From assembly GCF_001705435.1 (NCBI RefSeq), contig NZ_MDEN01000053.1:1-64000 (forward strand): DNA of 64,000 bases. Direction: 5' to 3'. The DNA is from Pseudomonas graminis (GTDB lineage Bacteria; Pseudomonadota; Gammaproteobacteria; Pseudomonadales; Pseudomonadaceae). A program made the position numbers and the translations under genes. Positions 1 through 9,454 of this stretch are shown piece by piece. Within the stretch, counting starts at the first letter, position 1; every line of letters starts with the position of its first letter. The notes below the pieces were generated by a model. That model had not been told where the DNA came from. It ran no database searches and worked only from the letters and a program-made list of their open reading frames with translations.

Positions 1-290
1 TATGGCCACTGCTTACGCTTGCGTCAGCGCCGCTACCTCCCATCCCTTACGTCAAGGCGACTTAACCGAACGCTTACGGTGAAACGGGCGATGCTTGTCT
101 TGGGGAATGTGTGCTGCTTTACAGTAAGGCGGTGTGGATTGCCCTTCTGGGTAGGTTCGTAGGTCACGACGTAATCCTTAAGTATTCACTCAGGCGTTGA
201 GCCACGAGCACTGGTGCCTAAAACATAGAGGAGTAATTGAACTGCCAGTGATCATTCCGTTCACTGGCTGTTTCTTACACCTGTATCGGG
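1..290. other. non-coding left edge
   Basis: I see no convincing gene here. The stretch lies downstream of the minus-strand ATPase gene that ends at 291. The only structure I noticed is a short inverted repeat at 244-268, listed separately. The island continues beyond the left edge of the window. Confidence 0.5.
244..268. repeat. short inverted repeat (possible terminator)
   Basis: Eight-base perfect arms (gccagtga and tcactggc) are separated by nine bases and followed on the plus strand by a T-rich stretch. It sits about 25 bp beyond the stop of the 291-3047 gene, so it could end transcription there. The T-tract is on the wrong side for that minus-strand operon, so this is weak. Confidence 0.3.
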
Positions 291-3047
291 CTATCCTGCT
301 GTAGTTGAGGTATTTCTGGTCACCGTCGCCTTGACACCTGTCCGAGGATTGCCCTCGAGGTGGATAGTATTCAACAGGTATTCGTCGGGCAGGCTGGAAA
401 ACTTCTGCGCCAGATGTCTTGCCAGGGTATCGCTTGCGGTCGTCAGGATCAGGTTCATGTGATCCATCGAGGTAGCTACGAGCCTGAATATGTCCAGCAT
501 GGCGACCCTGTTGAGGTCGTCCAAGTGTGCGATTGGCTCATCAAGTAGGAAGCTGCCTCCAGTGGACTTAGCCCTGGCCAGGTAAAGTGACAGGGCCAAA
601 TCCTGTCGCTGGCCTTGACTCAATTTTTCCTGCGCTGCCAGCGGAGTATCGTTACCTTCTGCAAGCACCATCCAGTTCAGGTCGTCCCCAGATACGCTTA
701 GCTTGTGATACACCTCATTGGCATGCATTCGCGAGAATAGTTCTGTCGCCGGACTCAAGAGCGGAGACAGGCTTGATACAGTCACATCACGAACATGATC
801 ACCATATCGATTAATAGCTTCATCCGCTGTGAGGATGTGATTTTGACCTGTTTGTAGCTTTTGGCTCACCGCCGACTTTTCTTTCTGAAGCTCGATCAAT
901 TTTCCAGCGTCATCTTCGACACTCAGCAACACTTGGCATTCGGCGATTTCCGATTCGTATCCTTCCGCCCTGATGAGTTCCGCCTCTACGCGAGTTTGGG
1001 TGGCCGCGTGCAGCTCTTTCGAAATTGGATGGCCATCGTTAACCTGGTTCCACTGGTTTTGAAACCGATTTACAACCTGGGAAATCGCTGCGATGCTGGC
1101 GTTGAGTTGATTGGACTCTTGGGCCTTGGCTTGCATAGCCCGAAGCTTCTCGTCCACAGACCGAGCAAGGGTTGTGCGCTCTAATGTATTCGCGTCCAAT
1201 TGGCGCTGGTAGTGCTCTGAATACTGAGCCAGCCTTTGACGCGCCTCCAAAACTCTGGTGATCGCGTTGGGAGAGGATGGGGATTTAAAGAAATCTTCAA
1301 CCTCTAGCAGTGATCGAGCAACCTTTTTCGTCCCGATCACAACTATAAGTCGAGCTCTTAGGCCTTCAAAGTGAATAATGTCGGACTCTAAAAATTCGTC
1401 CTTACCCATGATGGAGAGGTAGCCTGTTTTCGACTCAAATGCCTTCAAACTATCGCGTACTGACTCGAGCAGCGCGGTGTAGTTCTCGGCGGATTTTTGC
1501 TGCGAGCGCGCGGCCTGTAATGAGTCGCTCCAAAGCTTCTCCGTTTTCTGAGCAGTCTCCAGTTTCGTCTTAGCGACCTGTATCTCCGGAGTTATCGCAG
1601 CGTAGGTGAGCTGCTGGCGCAAGGTTTCCGCATCGCCCCAGTCGTGGCTGCAGAGTGGACAATTACCGGTTATCGAATTCTCCGCTGCTTCATGCCCTAG
1701 CACCCTCAAGCGATCTACCACATTTGACAGCGCGTCGAATTCGGCTTGAGCCTTCTCGCGTTCTCGCGAGGCGTCATTGGCAGATTTTGATAGTTGGATG
1801 AAGTTTGCTGGAGGAGGGACAGGGCTCCGCAGAAGGTCAGACCTTTGCTGTAGGAGGCCAAGCAGCGTATCTTTGTTGTGGATCAGATACTCCAAGGCGC
1901 TCAGCCATTCCTGTTGTCGGCTATCGTCCCAGTTGTATTCGACAAACTCATCCTCCACAGCCTTGAAAAAATTGACGGTGTTATGGTCTCTTTGAGCGAT
2001 GATTTCGCTCTTGGCAACGTTGTTCCATTGGGCGAGAATGGCGGTTTGTGACTGCGCCCACCCCACGCCTAGTTTGGCTTGGCCGACGCTTATATCGACC
2101 TCAGAAATTTGCCCCGAGAGTTGGCGATGTTCCTTGGTCAAAGTTTCGCTGGTGTCTGTGATTTCGTTAAGCTGCTTTCGGCTAGTCACGAGCTGCTGCA
2201 TGCTAGACTCATATCCTGCCCACCCTTCTAGCAGTTGGTCTAATATCCCCTTTTGTTGCCTGGTGCTTTGTAGCAGTCTGGCGACTTTCAGCTGGGCATT
2301 TTTGAAGTCATCCAACAAGTTTCCAGAAGGCTGACTGTCTTGAAATCCAGACAACACTGAGTTCAGCTTCGGAATGGCTTGATCACGCCCTTGCTGACTT
2401 TGAGCCAACCTCGCCTCAAGGATTTCGATGCTTGCCAAAACGCTCTTGAGCTTTGTCTCCAAACCCTGGGTCTTGGGTAACTCGTTTCGGTACTCCTTCA
2501 GGTTGCTTAGCGTGCCAGCGAGATGACCAAGACCGAGTATGTCGGCAAATATTTGCTGTCGGGTTGCTGATTCGCTGTTATCTACAAGAAGGGCTAAGGA
2601 GTTTGCGTACAACCATCGGCTGTTGCGCAGCCAATCCCGTCTGGCTTTGCTGGTAGCCTGCGCGGTACCACCCGAGACTGAGGTAGGAGTTAACATCACT
2701 AGCAGGTCAGAATCTTTAATCTGCCTCATCTTCTTGTCGGTTGCGGCTTTGATCCAGGCTTTGCCCTTGATTCGTTTTAGCTCGTACCTGACGCCGTTTA
2801 TTTCGCATTCAGCGTGGACAGCAGTATCACCAGATCCCCACTCGCACGAAAAATCAGTAGTCGTTGGAAGGTCATTCACTTTGTTTGTCAGCAGCCACTC
2901 CAACGCATAGCAAATGGTGCTTTTGCCAGTTCCATTTGCAGCGTGGATGACGGTGAGACGTGCGTCGAGAGGGATTTTTAAGACTTTCGGGACGCCCCGA
3001 AAATTTCTGATCTCGACCGAGAGGAATTTTATGGCTGAGTTATTCAT
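291..3047 (-). CDS. Rad50/SMC-like AAA ATPase, third gene of a three-gene putative defence operon
   Basis: A 918-residue P-loop ATPase with SMC/Rad50 architecture. The Walker A motif NGTGKST is at about residues 38-44. A central coiled-coil region carries a zinc-hook-like CPLC near the middle. An ABC signature LSQGQ is at about 809-813, followed by Walker B FLLDEP near 833-838 and a D-loop. The opening (FLSVEIRNFRG) is the usual start of RecF/Rad50-type ATPases. It overlaps the upstream 189-residue gene by 8 nt, and that gene overlaps the nuclease-like gene, so the three are probably translationally coupled. Known family behaviour: ABC/SMC ATPases of conflict systems sense or hold DNA and license a partner effector. 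The partnership with the nuclease here is inferred from gene order. The ATPase call is firm; the exact system is not. Confidence 0.85.
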   Translation of the reverse strand: MNNSAIKFLSVEIRNFRGVPKVLKIPLDARLTVIHAANGTGKSTICYALEWLLTNKVNDLPTTTDFSCEWGSGDTAVHAECEINGVRYELKRIKGKAWIKAATDKKMRQIKDSDLLVMLTPTSVSGGTAQATSKARRDWLRNSRWLYANSLALLVDNSESATRQQIFADILGLGHLAGTLSNLKEYRNELPKTQGLETKLKSVLASIEILEARLAQSQQGRDQAIPKLNSVLSGFQDSQPSGNLLDDFKNAQLKVARLLQSTRQQKGILDQLLEGWAGYESSMQQLVTSRKQLNEITDTSETLTKEHRQLSGQISEVDISVGQAKLGVGWAQSQTAILAQWNNVAKSEIIAQRDHNTVNFFKAVEDEFVEYNWDDSRQQEWLSALEYLIHNKDTLLGLLQQRSDLLRSPVPPPANFIQLSKSANDASREREKAQAEFDALSNVVDRLRVLGHEAAENSITGNCPLCSHDWGDAETLRQQLTYAAITPEIQVAKTKLETAQKTEKLWSDSLQAARSQQKSAENYTALLESVRDSLKAFESKTGYLSIMGKDEFLESDIIHFEGLRARLIVVIGTKKVARSLLEVEDFFKSPSSPNAITRVLEARQRLAQYSEHYQRQLDANTLERTTLARSVDEKLRAMQAKAQESNQLNASIAAISQVVNRFQNQWNQVNDGHPISKELHAATQTRVEAELIRAEGYESEIAECQVLLSVEDDAGKLIELQKEKSAVSQKLQTGQNHILTADEAINRYGDHVRDVTVSSLSPLLSPATELFSRMHANEVYHKLSVSGDDLNWMVLAEGNDTPLAAQEKLSQGQRQDLALSLYLARAKSTGGSFLLDEPIAHLDDLNRVAMLDIFRLVATSMDHMNLILTTASDTLARHLAQKFSSLPDEYLLNTIHLEGNPRTGVKATVTRNTSTTAG

Positions 3048-3609
3048 TCAAATCCCACTTCTTTCCATGTTGGCGGGCTAGAACCTTTCCGGTCGACCCA
3101 GCGATTGCCTGCAGCAAGCTAGTAACACTATCGTTGTCAGTGTCGAATGCTGAGAATTCGGTCTGCGCTGATGGCGCCGCCAATCCAAGCGGGGTAACGC
3201 GCTGACAACGTTGCCAACCAGTGGCATCAGGGTACACAACATGCTTTCTCACGAATCGTGTGTCTTTTTCGACTTCGTTCATGAAGTGCTTCAGCTCATT
3301 GGTCATTCCTGAGAGCGCCAGGACTAAGTATCCGTCTACGACTGAACCTTTTTTTTCCAGTCGCAGAAGTCCTGCGTCCAGGAAAGCTTCAGCCTGTCTG
3401 GTTTCTGCCCAGACTTCATCTGGCGTAGTGCCTTCAATCCGTACCAGCAGAACCGCCGCAAATTTTGTAGACCAATATTTCACTTGATTCGGTAATGGTG
3501 GGCCAGGCCAGTGAGGGTCGTTATCAAATATCAGGAGTTCTTCTTGAGGCGATACGAAGCCAGCATCGATAGCTCGCTCATCCAGGAGCTTTATTAGTTC
3601 ATTGAGCAT
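3040..3609 (-). CDS. unknown small protein linking nuclease and Rad50-like ATPase (middle-component-like)
   Basis: A 189-residue soluble protein with no signal peptide or membrane segment. I do not recognise the family. It contains an acidic N-terminal part and a central mixed alpha/beta-looking stretch (residues about 55-110, including KFAAVLLVRIEG). It overlaps the upstream 800-residue gene by 11 nt and the downstream ATPase by 8 nt, which is tight packing typical of subunits made in fixed ratio. In ABC-three-component conflict systems a short middle component sits between effector and ATPase. Placement and size fit that role here, but sequence similarity to known middle components was not tested and is not obvious by eye. 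Confidence 0.7.
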   Translation of the reverse strand: MLNELIKLLDERAIDAGFVSPQEELLIFDNDPHWPGPPLPNQVKYWSTKFAAVLLVRIEGTTPDEVWAETRQAEAFLDAGLLRLEKKGSVVDGYLVLALSGMTNELKHFMNEVEKDTRFVRKHVVYPDATGWQRCQRVTPLGLAAPSAQTEFSAFDTDNDSVTSLLQAIAGSTGKVLARQHGKKWDLNE

Positions 3610-6001
3610 CTAGAGTTTTCCTGCGAGTGGCAATGTCATCCAAGAAGTCCTCGACCGCCATTGTTTCCTCTTCGTCACAGCACGAATGAACTTCATCAAG
3701 CGGAAATACGTAGACTCGATTCACCATGCTGACGTCCGTGAATGACCCCCTTTGACGCGGGCCTGTCGTGAAGTCTAGGCGTTCTTCGCTTTCATTTTTG
3801 AGTTCACCCAGTTTTTGGTCTTTGATTTTGCCCTCAGCATTGGCAAAGACCACGAGGTGAGGGTGGTTGGCAGTGTCTCTCGCCCACTCGTAAAGCTCTA
3901 CCGTCATCTGTCTTACGAGGTAATCGTCGTTTGTCCACGCGAGCACGTTGTATTCACCTTCGCTCGGTGTGCTGAGCTGGAGATGACCTTTCGACCCAGG
4001 CTCGGTTATCCATTTGGCACTGCCGTGGGACTTGAGATAACTGAGGGCGCAAACCGCCTTCATTACATATTTTCCAGAGGCGGCGAGGTCTTCCAAGGAG
4101 AATGCTTTTTCTGGCGCCACGCCATGACGCGTCTGATACGCAAACGACTGGGAGTCTTTCAGCCCTCCTTGCTCAATCAAGTCGTCCAAAATAGCTAGTT
4201 GATCCCTTACCTCTGGAATGTAGTAGCTGGAGGGTGGGTGTCGATCAAAGAGCTCATGCAGCTCGACGGCTGATGGCATCAGGTCACACGTGATACCCCC
4301 TGCCTGCAATCGATGGCCTCTAACGCGCTTGAGAAAGATATTCGTACCCCAACTGAGCGTAAGGGTAAGGCTGCCGCTCGTACTCCTGCGCATCACGCGA
4401 CTGGGGGGCTGCATGGAAGGTGGGCTTGATCGCGTATTTAGATCGGTTTCGGTGGCAGGAAAAATACCGGTAGCACTGTGAAGCTGCAACTTACAGTTCT
4501 GAAGTCTGGCGCTGTTCGCTGATGCTATCGCAACCGGGGAAATCAATCGGCGTGCATGGTAATCGGCGAGTGATGTCACGACATCCATAAGATCGTCGAT
4601 GTGCTGGGAGGCTAAAACCAGATTCGGGCGTTTGAATTTATCCTCGGCTTGACTGGCGATTAGCCTACGTAAATGAGAGTTTCTGTTCGAGGCCGGATTG
4701 ACGAAATCATCACCTAATGTTGGCCATATGATCATGTCCTTGAAGGCGAGTCGAAGTGAGAAGCTGCCGTGATCAAGGGTCGGATCTTTAGGGGCGGTTT
4801 CAACCAGCACATGGCAGCTGATCTCACCTTCCGCGCCATTTGTAACCCAGCACCATCCTGCTCTGTAGTCTTGAGCTGATGCGGGCTCCCAGAGCGGATC
4901 GATCCAAGAGATGTTGTCTGCAACTCGCCAGGCGTTGAGTTGCAACCCCGTCACTGCCCCGCACCCCACTAGAAGTACGAGTGGGCTTGGATACGCTTCT
5001 ACCAATTCGTTAATTTCTAGCCACTGCGCTGGCGTGGCTGCTGCCGAACCGGCAGTTACAACTATAGGTCTGCTGCCAAATACCTCTTTAAGAGTTCCGG
5101 ATTTCGGGTTAAGCATGCCCTGCAAGAATGGCAATAGATCTTGGCCTTGGATCAGGCATACGTTGAGGTCATCCCCCTCTCTTAGCTCCCAACTGATGTA
5201 CTCCGTACGAATCTTGCTCAGGGAAGCCTCTTCTCCGGCAGGCAATGTCCCTCCAAGAGAAGCTAAGTAATCCCGCACGACCTTTAAGGTTTCGCCGGCA
5301 TCCGAGTCCAGCTTGAAGTATGTATTTCTTACCGAAGGGTGCTTGCCTACCAAGGCCGATAAGCTATCTTTTCTCAGAGCCCTGGTTTCTAAGGTAGGTA
5401 TTCGCTGCCACACAATTGCGCATAGTTCGGCAGGGGTTAGTTTGTTGAGGGCATCGTTTTTCTGAAAAGTCTTGGATTTGTTGAAGACTTTTTCACAAGC
5501 TTCTTGAAAGGCATCCAGTCTGTCGTTGAATCGCTTGATACCCTCCCCTTGAAGGAACTCAAAAGCATCCGTGGCTACGTCATCAGCCGCCGCAAAGTAG
5601 TATCGGAACGTTTCACCGATAGGGGGCGCAATTTGCGGTCGGATGTGTGCATAAAGGAAGAACTTGCAGGTTTCGTAAATCACCGTACCGAGATCAAGCT
5701 TTTTCTTTAGACACTTGCATTGGATAACCCCAGCTGGAACGCCTGCCTTGAAGAGAATGACGTCTCGACCTTGGTCGGCTCCATCGTTGAGACGACCCAC
5801 CACGTCGTACCACGTGTCATTGTCGCGCTCGTATTCGGCCCGATATACGTCTGCGACTAAAAGCTCAAAATGAGCATCACCCATGCGTTCGAATGGGAGT
5901 TGCCCGCAATCCATAGCGAACAGATCAGGAGCGATTGTCTTGTCCGCTCTAACCTTCGCTTCCTCCTCAGGACTGATGAGTGAGATCTCTTCTTCGGCCA
6001 A
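3599..6001 (-). CDS. large protein with N-terminal PD-(D/E)XK (Mrr-like) nuclease domain, effector of the three-gene operon
   Basis: An 800-residue protein, first gene of the minus-strand operon. Residues about 36-110 show a restriction-endonuclease-like core: E45 in a helix (GDAHFELLVADVY), then GADQGRD with D80, then VIQCK giving Q94-x-K96. This is the E/D/QxK arrangement of Mrr-type nucleases. The remaining roughly 690 residues are not recognised by eye. They include a stretch around 330-350 (PLVLLVGCGAVTG) that could be part of a Rossmann-like fold. No signal peptide is present. In ABC-three-component-like loci such a nuclease is the effector controlled by the ATPase. The ATG start is the first in the frame and lies in the 474-bp spacer region; no strong ribosome site is evident. 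Confidence 0.75.
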   Translation of the reverse strand: MAEEEISLISPEEEAKVRADKTIAPDLFAMDCGQLPFERMGDAHFELLVADVYRAEYERDNDTWYDVVGRLNDGADQGRDVILFKAGVPAGVIQCKCLKKKLDLGTVIYETCKFFLYAHIRPQIAPPIGETFRYYFAAADDVATDAFEFLQGEGIKRFNDRLDAFQEACEKVFNKSKTFQKNDALNKLTPAELCAIVWQRIPTLETRALRKDSLSALVGKHPSVRNTYFKLDSDAGETLKVVRDYLASLGGTLPAGEEASLSKIRTEYISWELREGDDLNVCLIQGQDLLPFLQGMLNPKSGTLKEVFGSRPIVVTAGSAAATPAQWLEINELVEAYPSPLVLLVGCGAVTGLQLNAWRVADNISWIDPLWEPASAQDYRAGWCWVTNGAEGEISCHVLVETAPKDPTLDHGSFSLRLAFKDMIIWPTLGDDFVNPASNRNSHLRRLIASQAEDKFKRPNLVLASQHIDDLMDVVTSLADYHARRLISPVAIASANSARLQNCKLQLHSATGIFPATETDLNTRSSPPSMQPPSRVMRRSTSGSLTLTLSWGTNIFLKRVRGHRLQAGGITCDLMPSAVELHELFDRHPPSSYYIPEVRDQLAILDDLIEQGGLKDSQSFAYQTRHGVAPEKAFSLEDLAASGKYVMKAVCALSYLKSHGSAKWITEPGSKGHLQLSTPSEGEYNVLAWTNDDYLVRQMTVELYEWARDTANHPHLVVFANAEGKIKDQKLGELKNESEERLDFTTGPRQRGSFTDVSMVNRVYVFPLDEVHSCCDEEETMAVEDFLDDIATRRKTLDAQ

Positions 6002-6475
6002 TTTCCGCTCCTAGCGTTCAGTGACTGGCATCGTGCTGAGCCTGGCGTTTTCCATTAACACAGTGGCGAGCAACTGGCTGAGCAGAGTCGTTGCTGTGTT
6101 TGGAAGCTAAGAGGGTGGCGATGCCAAGCGGCCGTCATCATAAGTCGTGCAGGAGCCAGAAGATAGCCGCTGAACTAATACGCCCTCCCTCTTCCGATAA
6201 GCGTCAGTGAGCCCAACCGGTTCGAACATCCTTCTCTCGGCTTAAAAGCAAATACAGGCTCCGCTTTTCAAGATCGCTCGGGTAGCTCGAAAGGCGGGTG
6301 TCCGTACCCGCAGTCTCAGGAACAGGCATCCTGGGGGATGCAGCTAAGGACTATAGGTCGATGGCTATAGATAGCCTCGTTGGGTGAACTTATTCGATAT
6401 TCACCTGCGGCTCCTCATAGAGCCAGTGGACTCGCAAGGTAGCGGTGAGCGGTAAATTACTTAACGGACACCCGT
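6002..6475. other. intergenic region between two minus-strand genes
   Basis: This stretch should hold the promoter of the nuclease/ATPase operon reading leftwards. I see no open reading frame with coding character and no RNA gene. Nothing further can be supported. Confidence 0.4.
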
Positions 6476-7408
6476 TTATTCAAGTTGGTCAAAACACTCT
6501 GCTGCAGAACGCGCCCGGTGGGGATACGAGACTGTAAGCTCCTGTTCGTTCAATGCGAATCTTTTGAGTTTAAAGGTTCCATAAATCTCACGCATCTCAT
6601 ACATTTTAATAGGTTTATCTCGCCCCTCTAATGCTTTAATAATCGTGTGCTTAACTGAGTCTATGCAACGTGTGCCAAAGGTCACGTCAGTTAGTTCGAG
6701 TGGTGAGTCTGATAGTCCCCGGCGTCCTATCAATCTCCATTCTTTCTCATAACGCCAGTCTTGAGCTTTACGCAGCAACACCGAAGCATCAACTTCCTTT
6801 CGCGCAGCATCATCAGCGTTAAGCATCGCGGCTACTTTGCTTGCATCAATGAGCCTGCTGCCTCCATAGGCTACTTTATGAAGGTTTTCCTGAACGTTCA
6901 GAGGAACCTCGTAACCGATACAAAGACCATGATGCTGGTCACCATAGTGGCTCCACATAAGTGGACACGAGTTTCTCGCCGCGAGCGAGAGCACGCCCTT
7001 GCCGTATGCTTGAATGAGTTCAATCTGTAACTGGTAGGTCAAGAGCTTAATTTGCGGGTTAGGTGAGATGGCAGAATATTCAGGATTGGTCGCATTGTAA
7101 GCAATGTCCGCAATGATTCTATCTGCTTGACGTTTACTATGCCGATGGATGTGATCTATGGTCTTAGGGCCGCGATACATTATCGCCTTGGCAGCGGCTT
7201 TCATCTCAGCAGAGATTCTGTTCTCTATCAGTATTCGGAGTGTGTGTTCGAGCTGGTCAACAGGGAGATCTGGGTTAATGCAAGGCTTCGTGTCAAGTGG
7301 GTCATTGAACGAAGCAGGATCTGCATAGTAGATCTTGTCTGACACCAGTAAATCGACGGTCAGCGCACTGAATGCTCTGTATTTGTACAACCGTTTTGGC
7401 ACTTCCAT
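6476..7408 (-). CDS. DUF2971 domain protein
   Basis: A 310-residue protein with the DUF2971 pattern. The N-terminus reads LYKYRAF, followed by YYADPASFNDPLDTKP at about residues 28-42. A central CPLMWSHYGDQHHGLCIGY (about 147-165) is the family hallmark, and WRYEKEWRLIG lies near 215-225. The biochemical role of DUF2971 proteins is not established. They occur often in accessory regions and defence islands. It stands alone, with about 470 bp on the downstream side and 200 bp on the upstream side, so it is probably monocistronic. The ATG start is followed by a typical family N-terminus. Confidence 0.8.
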   Translation of the reverse strand: MEVPKRLYKYRAFSALTVDLLVSDKIYYADPASFNDPLDTKPCINPDLPVDQLEHTLRILIENRISAEMKAAAKAIMYRGPKTIDHIHRHSKRQADRIIADIAYNATNPEYSAISPNPQIKLLTYQLQIELIQAYGKGVLSLAARNSCPLMWSHYGDQHHGLCIGYEVPLNVQENLHKVAYGGSRLIDASKVAAMLNADDAARKEVDASVLLRKAQDWRYEKEWRLIGRRGLSDSPLELTDVTFGTRCIDSVKHTIIKALEGRDKPIKMYEMREIYGTFKLKRFALNEQELTVSYPHRARSAAECFDQLE

Positions 7409-7608
7409 TTTGGCATCCTTGGCAAATCGTTAGAAATCTCAAACAGCATAATTTAATCGTAACACGTGTACTCCAGCCTGATTTTTAGCCCTGTCCCGGA
7501 TACCTTGATGCGTCCGCTCAACTATTAGCAATTCATGCTACGTCACCCCCATTGCAGCGACGTCACTGGGAGTCCAGCCAAGTCTCTACTTTGTGGAGCC
7601 TGCCAACC

Positions 7609-8079
7609 TCAAAGAGCTTCAGCATCGCCGAGTCTAGTATCTTGAGTAGTCGCTGCTTCCGTCAGGGATGGAAACCACTCGTCAATCTCGTTATTGCAGT
7701 GCTTGGAGTCGCTGGGGGCCTACCTCACGATCATGTCTACTACCGCTCTGAACAGCCTTGTACCGTCTTCAGGCCAGCCCCGCTTTGAAAGCTCGTCGGT
7801 CACGTCGATAATTCCTGCGTCACCCAAAAAGTCAGTGGTATCTGGATAGTGAATGCCTGCCAGCCACACCTTGGCCACACCTGGCTCTCGGTCAAAATAC
7901 GACGGAAAATGCCAGCCACCAGTCGTGCTACCACGGTGGGGAAAATTGATGGCAGCTTTCCCCGTAATGTAATGCTTGTGCGAAACACGCTTGAGATCAA
8001 AGTCAAGCAGTGGCTGGAGCATGAGATCTACCCTTATCACGCATAGGCGATTTAAACGCGCGAAATGAAAGGAAGGCAA
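7609..8079 (-). pseudogene. Pseudomonas hypothetical protein interrupted by a stop codon
   Basis: The frame runs 119 codons from 8079 to a TAG at 7720-7722, then continues open in the same frame to a TGA at 7609. The sequence after the stop (SKHCNNEIDEWFP) matches what I remember as the C-terminal end of a common Pseudomonas hypothetical family, in which a Trp precedes Ala at the position now occupied by TAG. This suggests a single TGG-to-TAG nonsense change. The N-terminal part contains KHYITGKAAINFPHRG and a WHFPSYFDRE stretch. Function is unknown. A second, more decayed relative lies at 40745-41000. The true start may be the internal ATG near residue 20. Confidence 0.55.
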
Positions 8080-8163
8080 ATGACGATGCTGCGCAGATTC
8101 TGCATGGTGGCATCTGGCCTTAATTCACACCCTGCTCGGGTCGAAGTAGGTTAAAGTGAATCA

Positions 8164-9384
8164 ATGGGTAAGCAAAGCCTCCCAAGGCATGAAGGAGCAT
8201 CTGGGTTGGAAAGGACTTATGCGTTTGTCGACGAATCCGGAAATCATGATCTAGAAACCTCGAAGCAAGGTAGCTCCGGATTTTTCGTTGTGTGCTCAGT
8301 GCTTGTTTCTGAAGCAAGCTTGGGAAGAGCTTATGAGCTCGCTGAAGCGCTGCGAGTGCGGCATTTCCAGACAGGTGAGATCAAATCTAGCAAGGTTAAG
8401 GTCAAGAATGCAGAACGGCGCGTCCGCATTCTGAGTGACCTGGCAGAGCTTCCTCTGAAGCTCTACTTCACGGTCGTCGACAAGTCGAGGGTGTACAGAG
8501 ATGGGGGGCTTCAGTTCAAAAAGTCCTTCATTAAGCATATCAACGGCATGCTATATCAGCGACTTTTTTTTGACCGCCCAAATCTGCAGATGACCGTTGA
8601 TGAGCACGGCGGTGCAGAGTTCCAGGAGAGCCTGAAAGCGTATGTTCAGGCCCGTTATGTCGATGATCTCTTCGGCGATGATCAATCCTTTCAGACCAAG
8701 AGCAGCAAAGACGACGTCCTCATACAGGTAGCAGATTTTTTCGCCGGTTCGGTCGCCCAGATCTACGAGGGTAAGGCTGGAGAAGAGGTCGTTAAAGCCT
8801 ATAAAAGAATTTTGCGTGATCTGACGCTTGGTCTCGTTGAATGGCCGCCGAAATATCAATCGCTTCTTGCTGCTCCTGCCGACGATTATCAGTACGCGGA
8901 TTATCGAGTGCATCAGGAAGCACTTAAACAGGCGGATCAGTTCATCGCCAAGATCGGTAAGCATCCTGACGAAGATGAGCGCTTACAGCGCTGCATCCTT
9001 GACTACCTTCGGTTCCAGAGCGAGTTTGTCAGTAAGGATTACGTGACGATGGGTGACATAAAAAGTCATTTGTCTGATCGTGGATTCGGCGATCTCAGCG
9101 ACCAGAAAATCAAGTCAAGCGGCATTGCAAAACTTCGCGATTCCGATGTGATCATCACCAGTGCGTCCAAGGGGTACAAAATTCCCCAAACACGGGCTGA
9201 TATCAATGATTTCCTGGGGATGACTTCTGGGCAAATAGTGCCGCAGTTGGAGCGAATCAAGAAGGCTCGTGATGTGTACATGCTGAGCAGTCGGGGAGAG
9301 TACGATATTTTGAAGGCAGCGAACTTGCCAGAGCTTGAGAAGTTGCTGGCTTCACTTGACACTCTTGGAGAGGGTGGTCATTAG
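8164..9384 (+). CDS. DUF3800 protein with C-terminal winged-helix-like region
   Basis: A 406-residue protein. The N-terminal half (about 17-220) is DUF3800: the opening YAFVDESGNHD carries the family DESG motif, and QVADFFAGSVAQIY near 189-202 is the second conserved motif. DUF3800 is thought to have an RNase H-like fold. The C-terminal third (about 270-360) looks like a winged helix: YVTMGDIKSHL, a helix, then a wing ending in SKGYKIP. It lies about 70 bp upstream of the broken Mrr-type nuclease on the same strand. DUF3800 proteins are common near restriction and defence genes, but their activity is unproven. The ATG at 8164 is the first in frame. Confidence 0.8.
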   Translation: MGKQSLPRHEGASGLERTYAFVDESGNHDLETSKQGSSGFFVVCSVLVSEASLGRAYELAEALRVRHFQTGEIKSSKVKVKNAERRVRILSDLAELPLKLYFTVVDKSRVYRDGGLQFKKSFIKHINGMLYQRLFFDRPNLQMTVDEHGGAEFQESLKAYVQARYVDDLFGDDQSFQTKSSKDDVLIQVADFFAGSVAQIYEGKAGEEVVKAYKRILRDLTLGLVEWPPKYQSLLAAPADDYQYADYRVHQEALKQADQFIAKIGKHPDEDERLQRCILDYLRFQSEFVSKDYVTMGDIKSHLSDRGFGDLSDQKIKSSGIAKLRDSDVIITSASKGYKIPQTRADINDFLGMTSGQIVPQLERIKKARDVYMLSSRGEYDILKAANLPELEKLLASLDTLGEGGH

Positions 9385-9430
9385 TCTTCAATGGCTGCTC
9401 CTACCTTGGCGGGGCTGGTGCAATGGAATA

Positions 9431-9439
9431 GGGGGGGGG
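9431..9439 (+). repeat. nine-G homopolymer tract
   Basis: Nine consecutive G lie 15 bp before the ATG of the Mrr-type gene at 9455, where the ribosome-binding region would be. Tract-length change could alter translation of the downstream gene, or the tract may simply be hard to sequence. Confidence 0.7.
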
Positions 9440-9454
9440 CGACTGAGCGCATAC

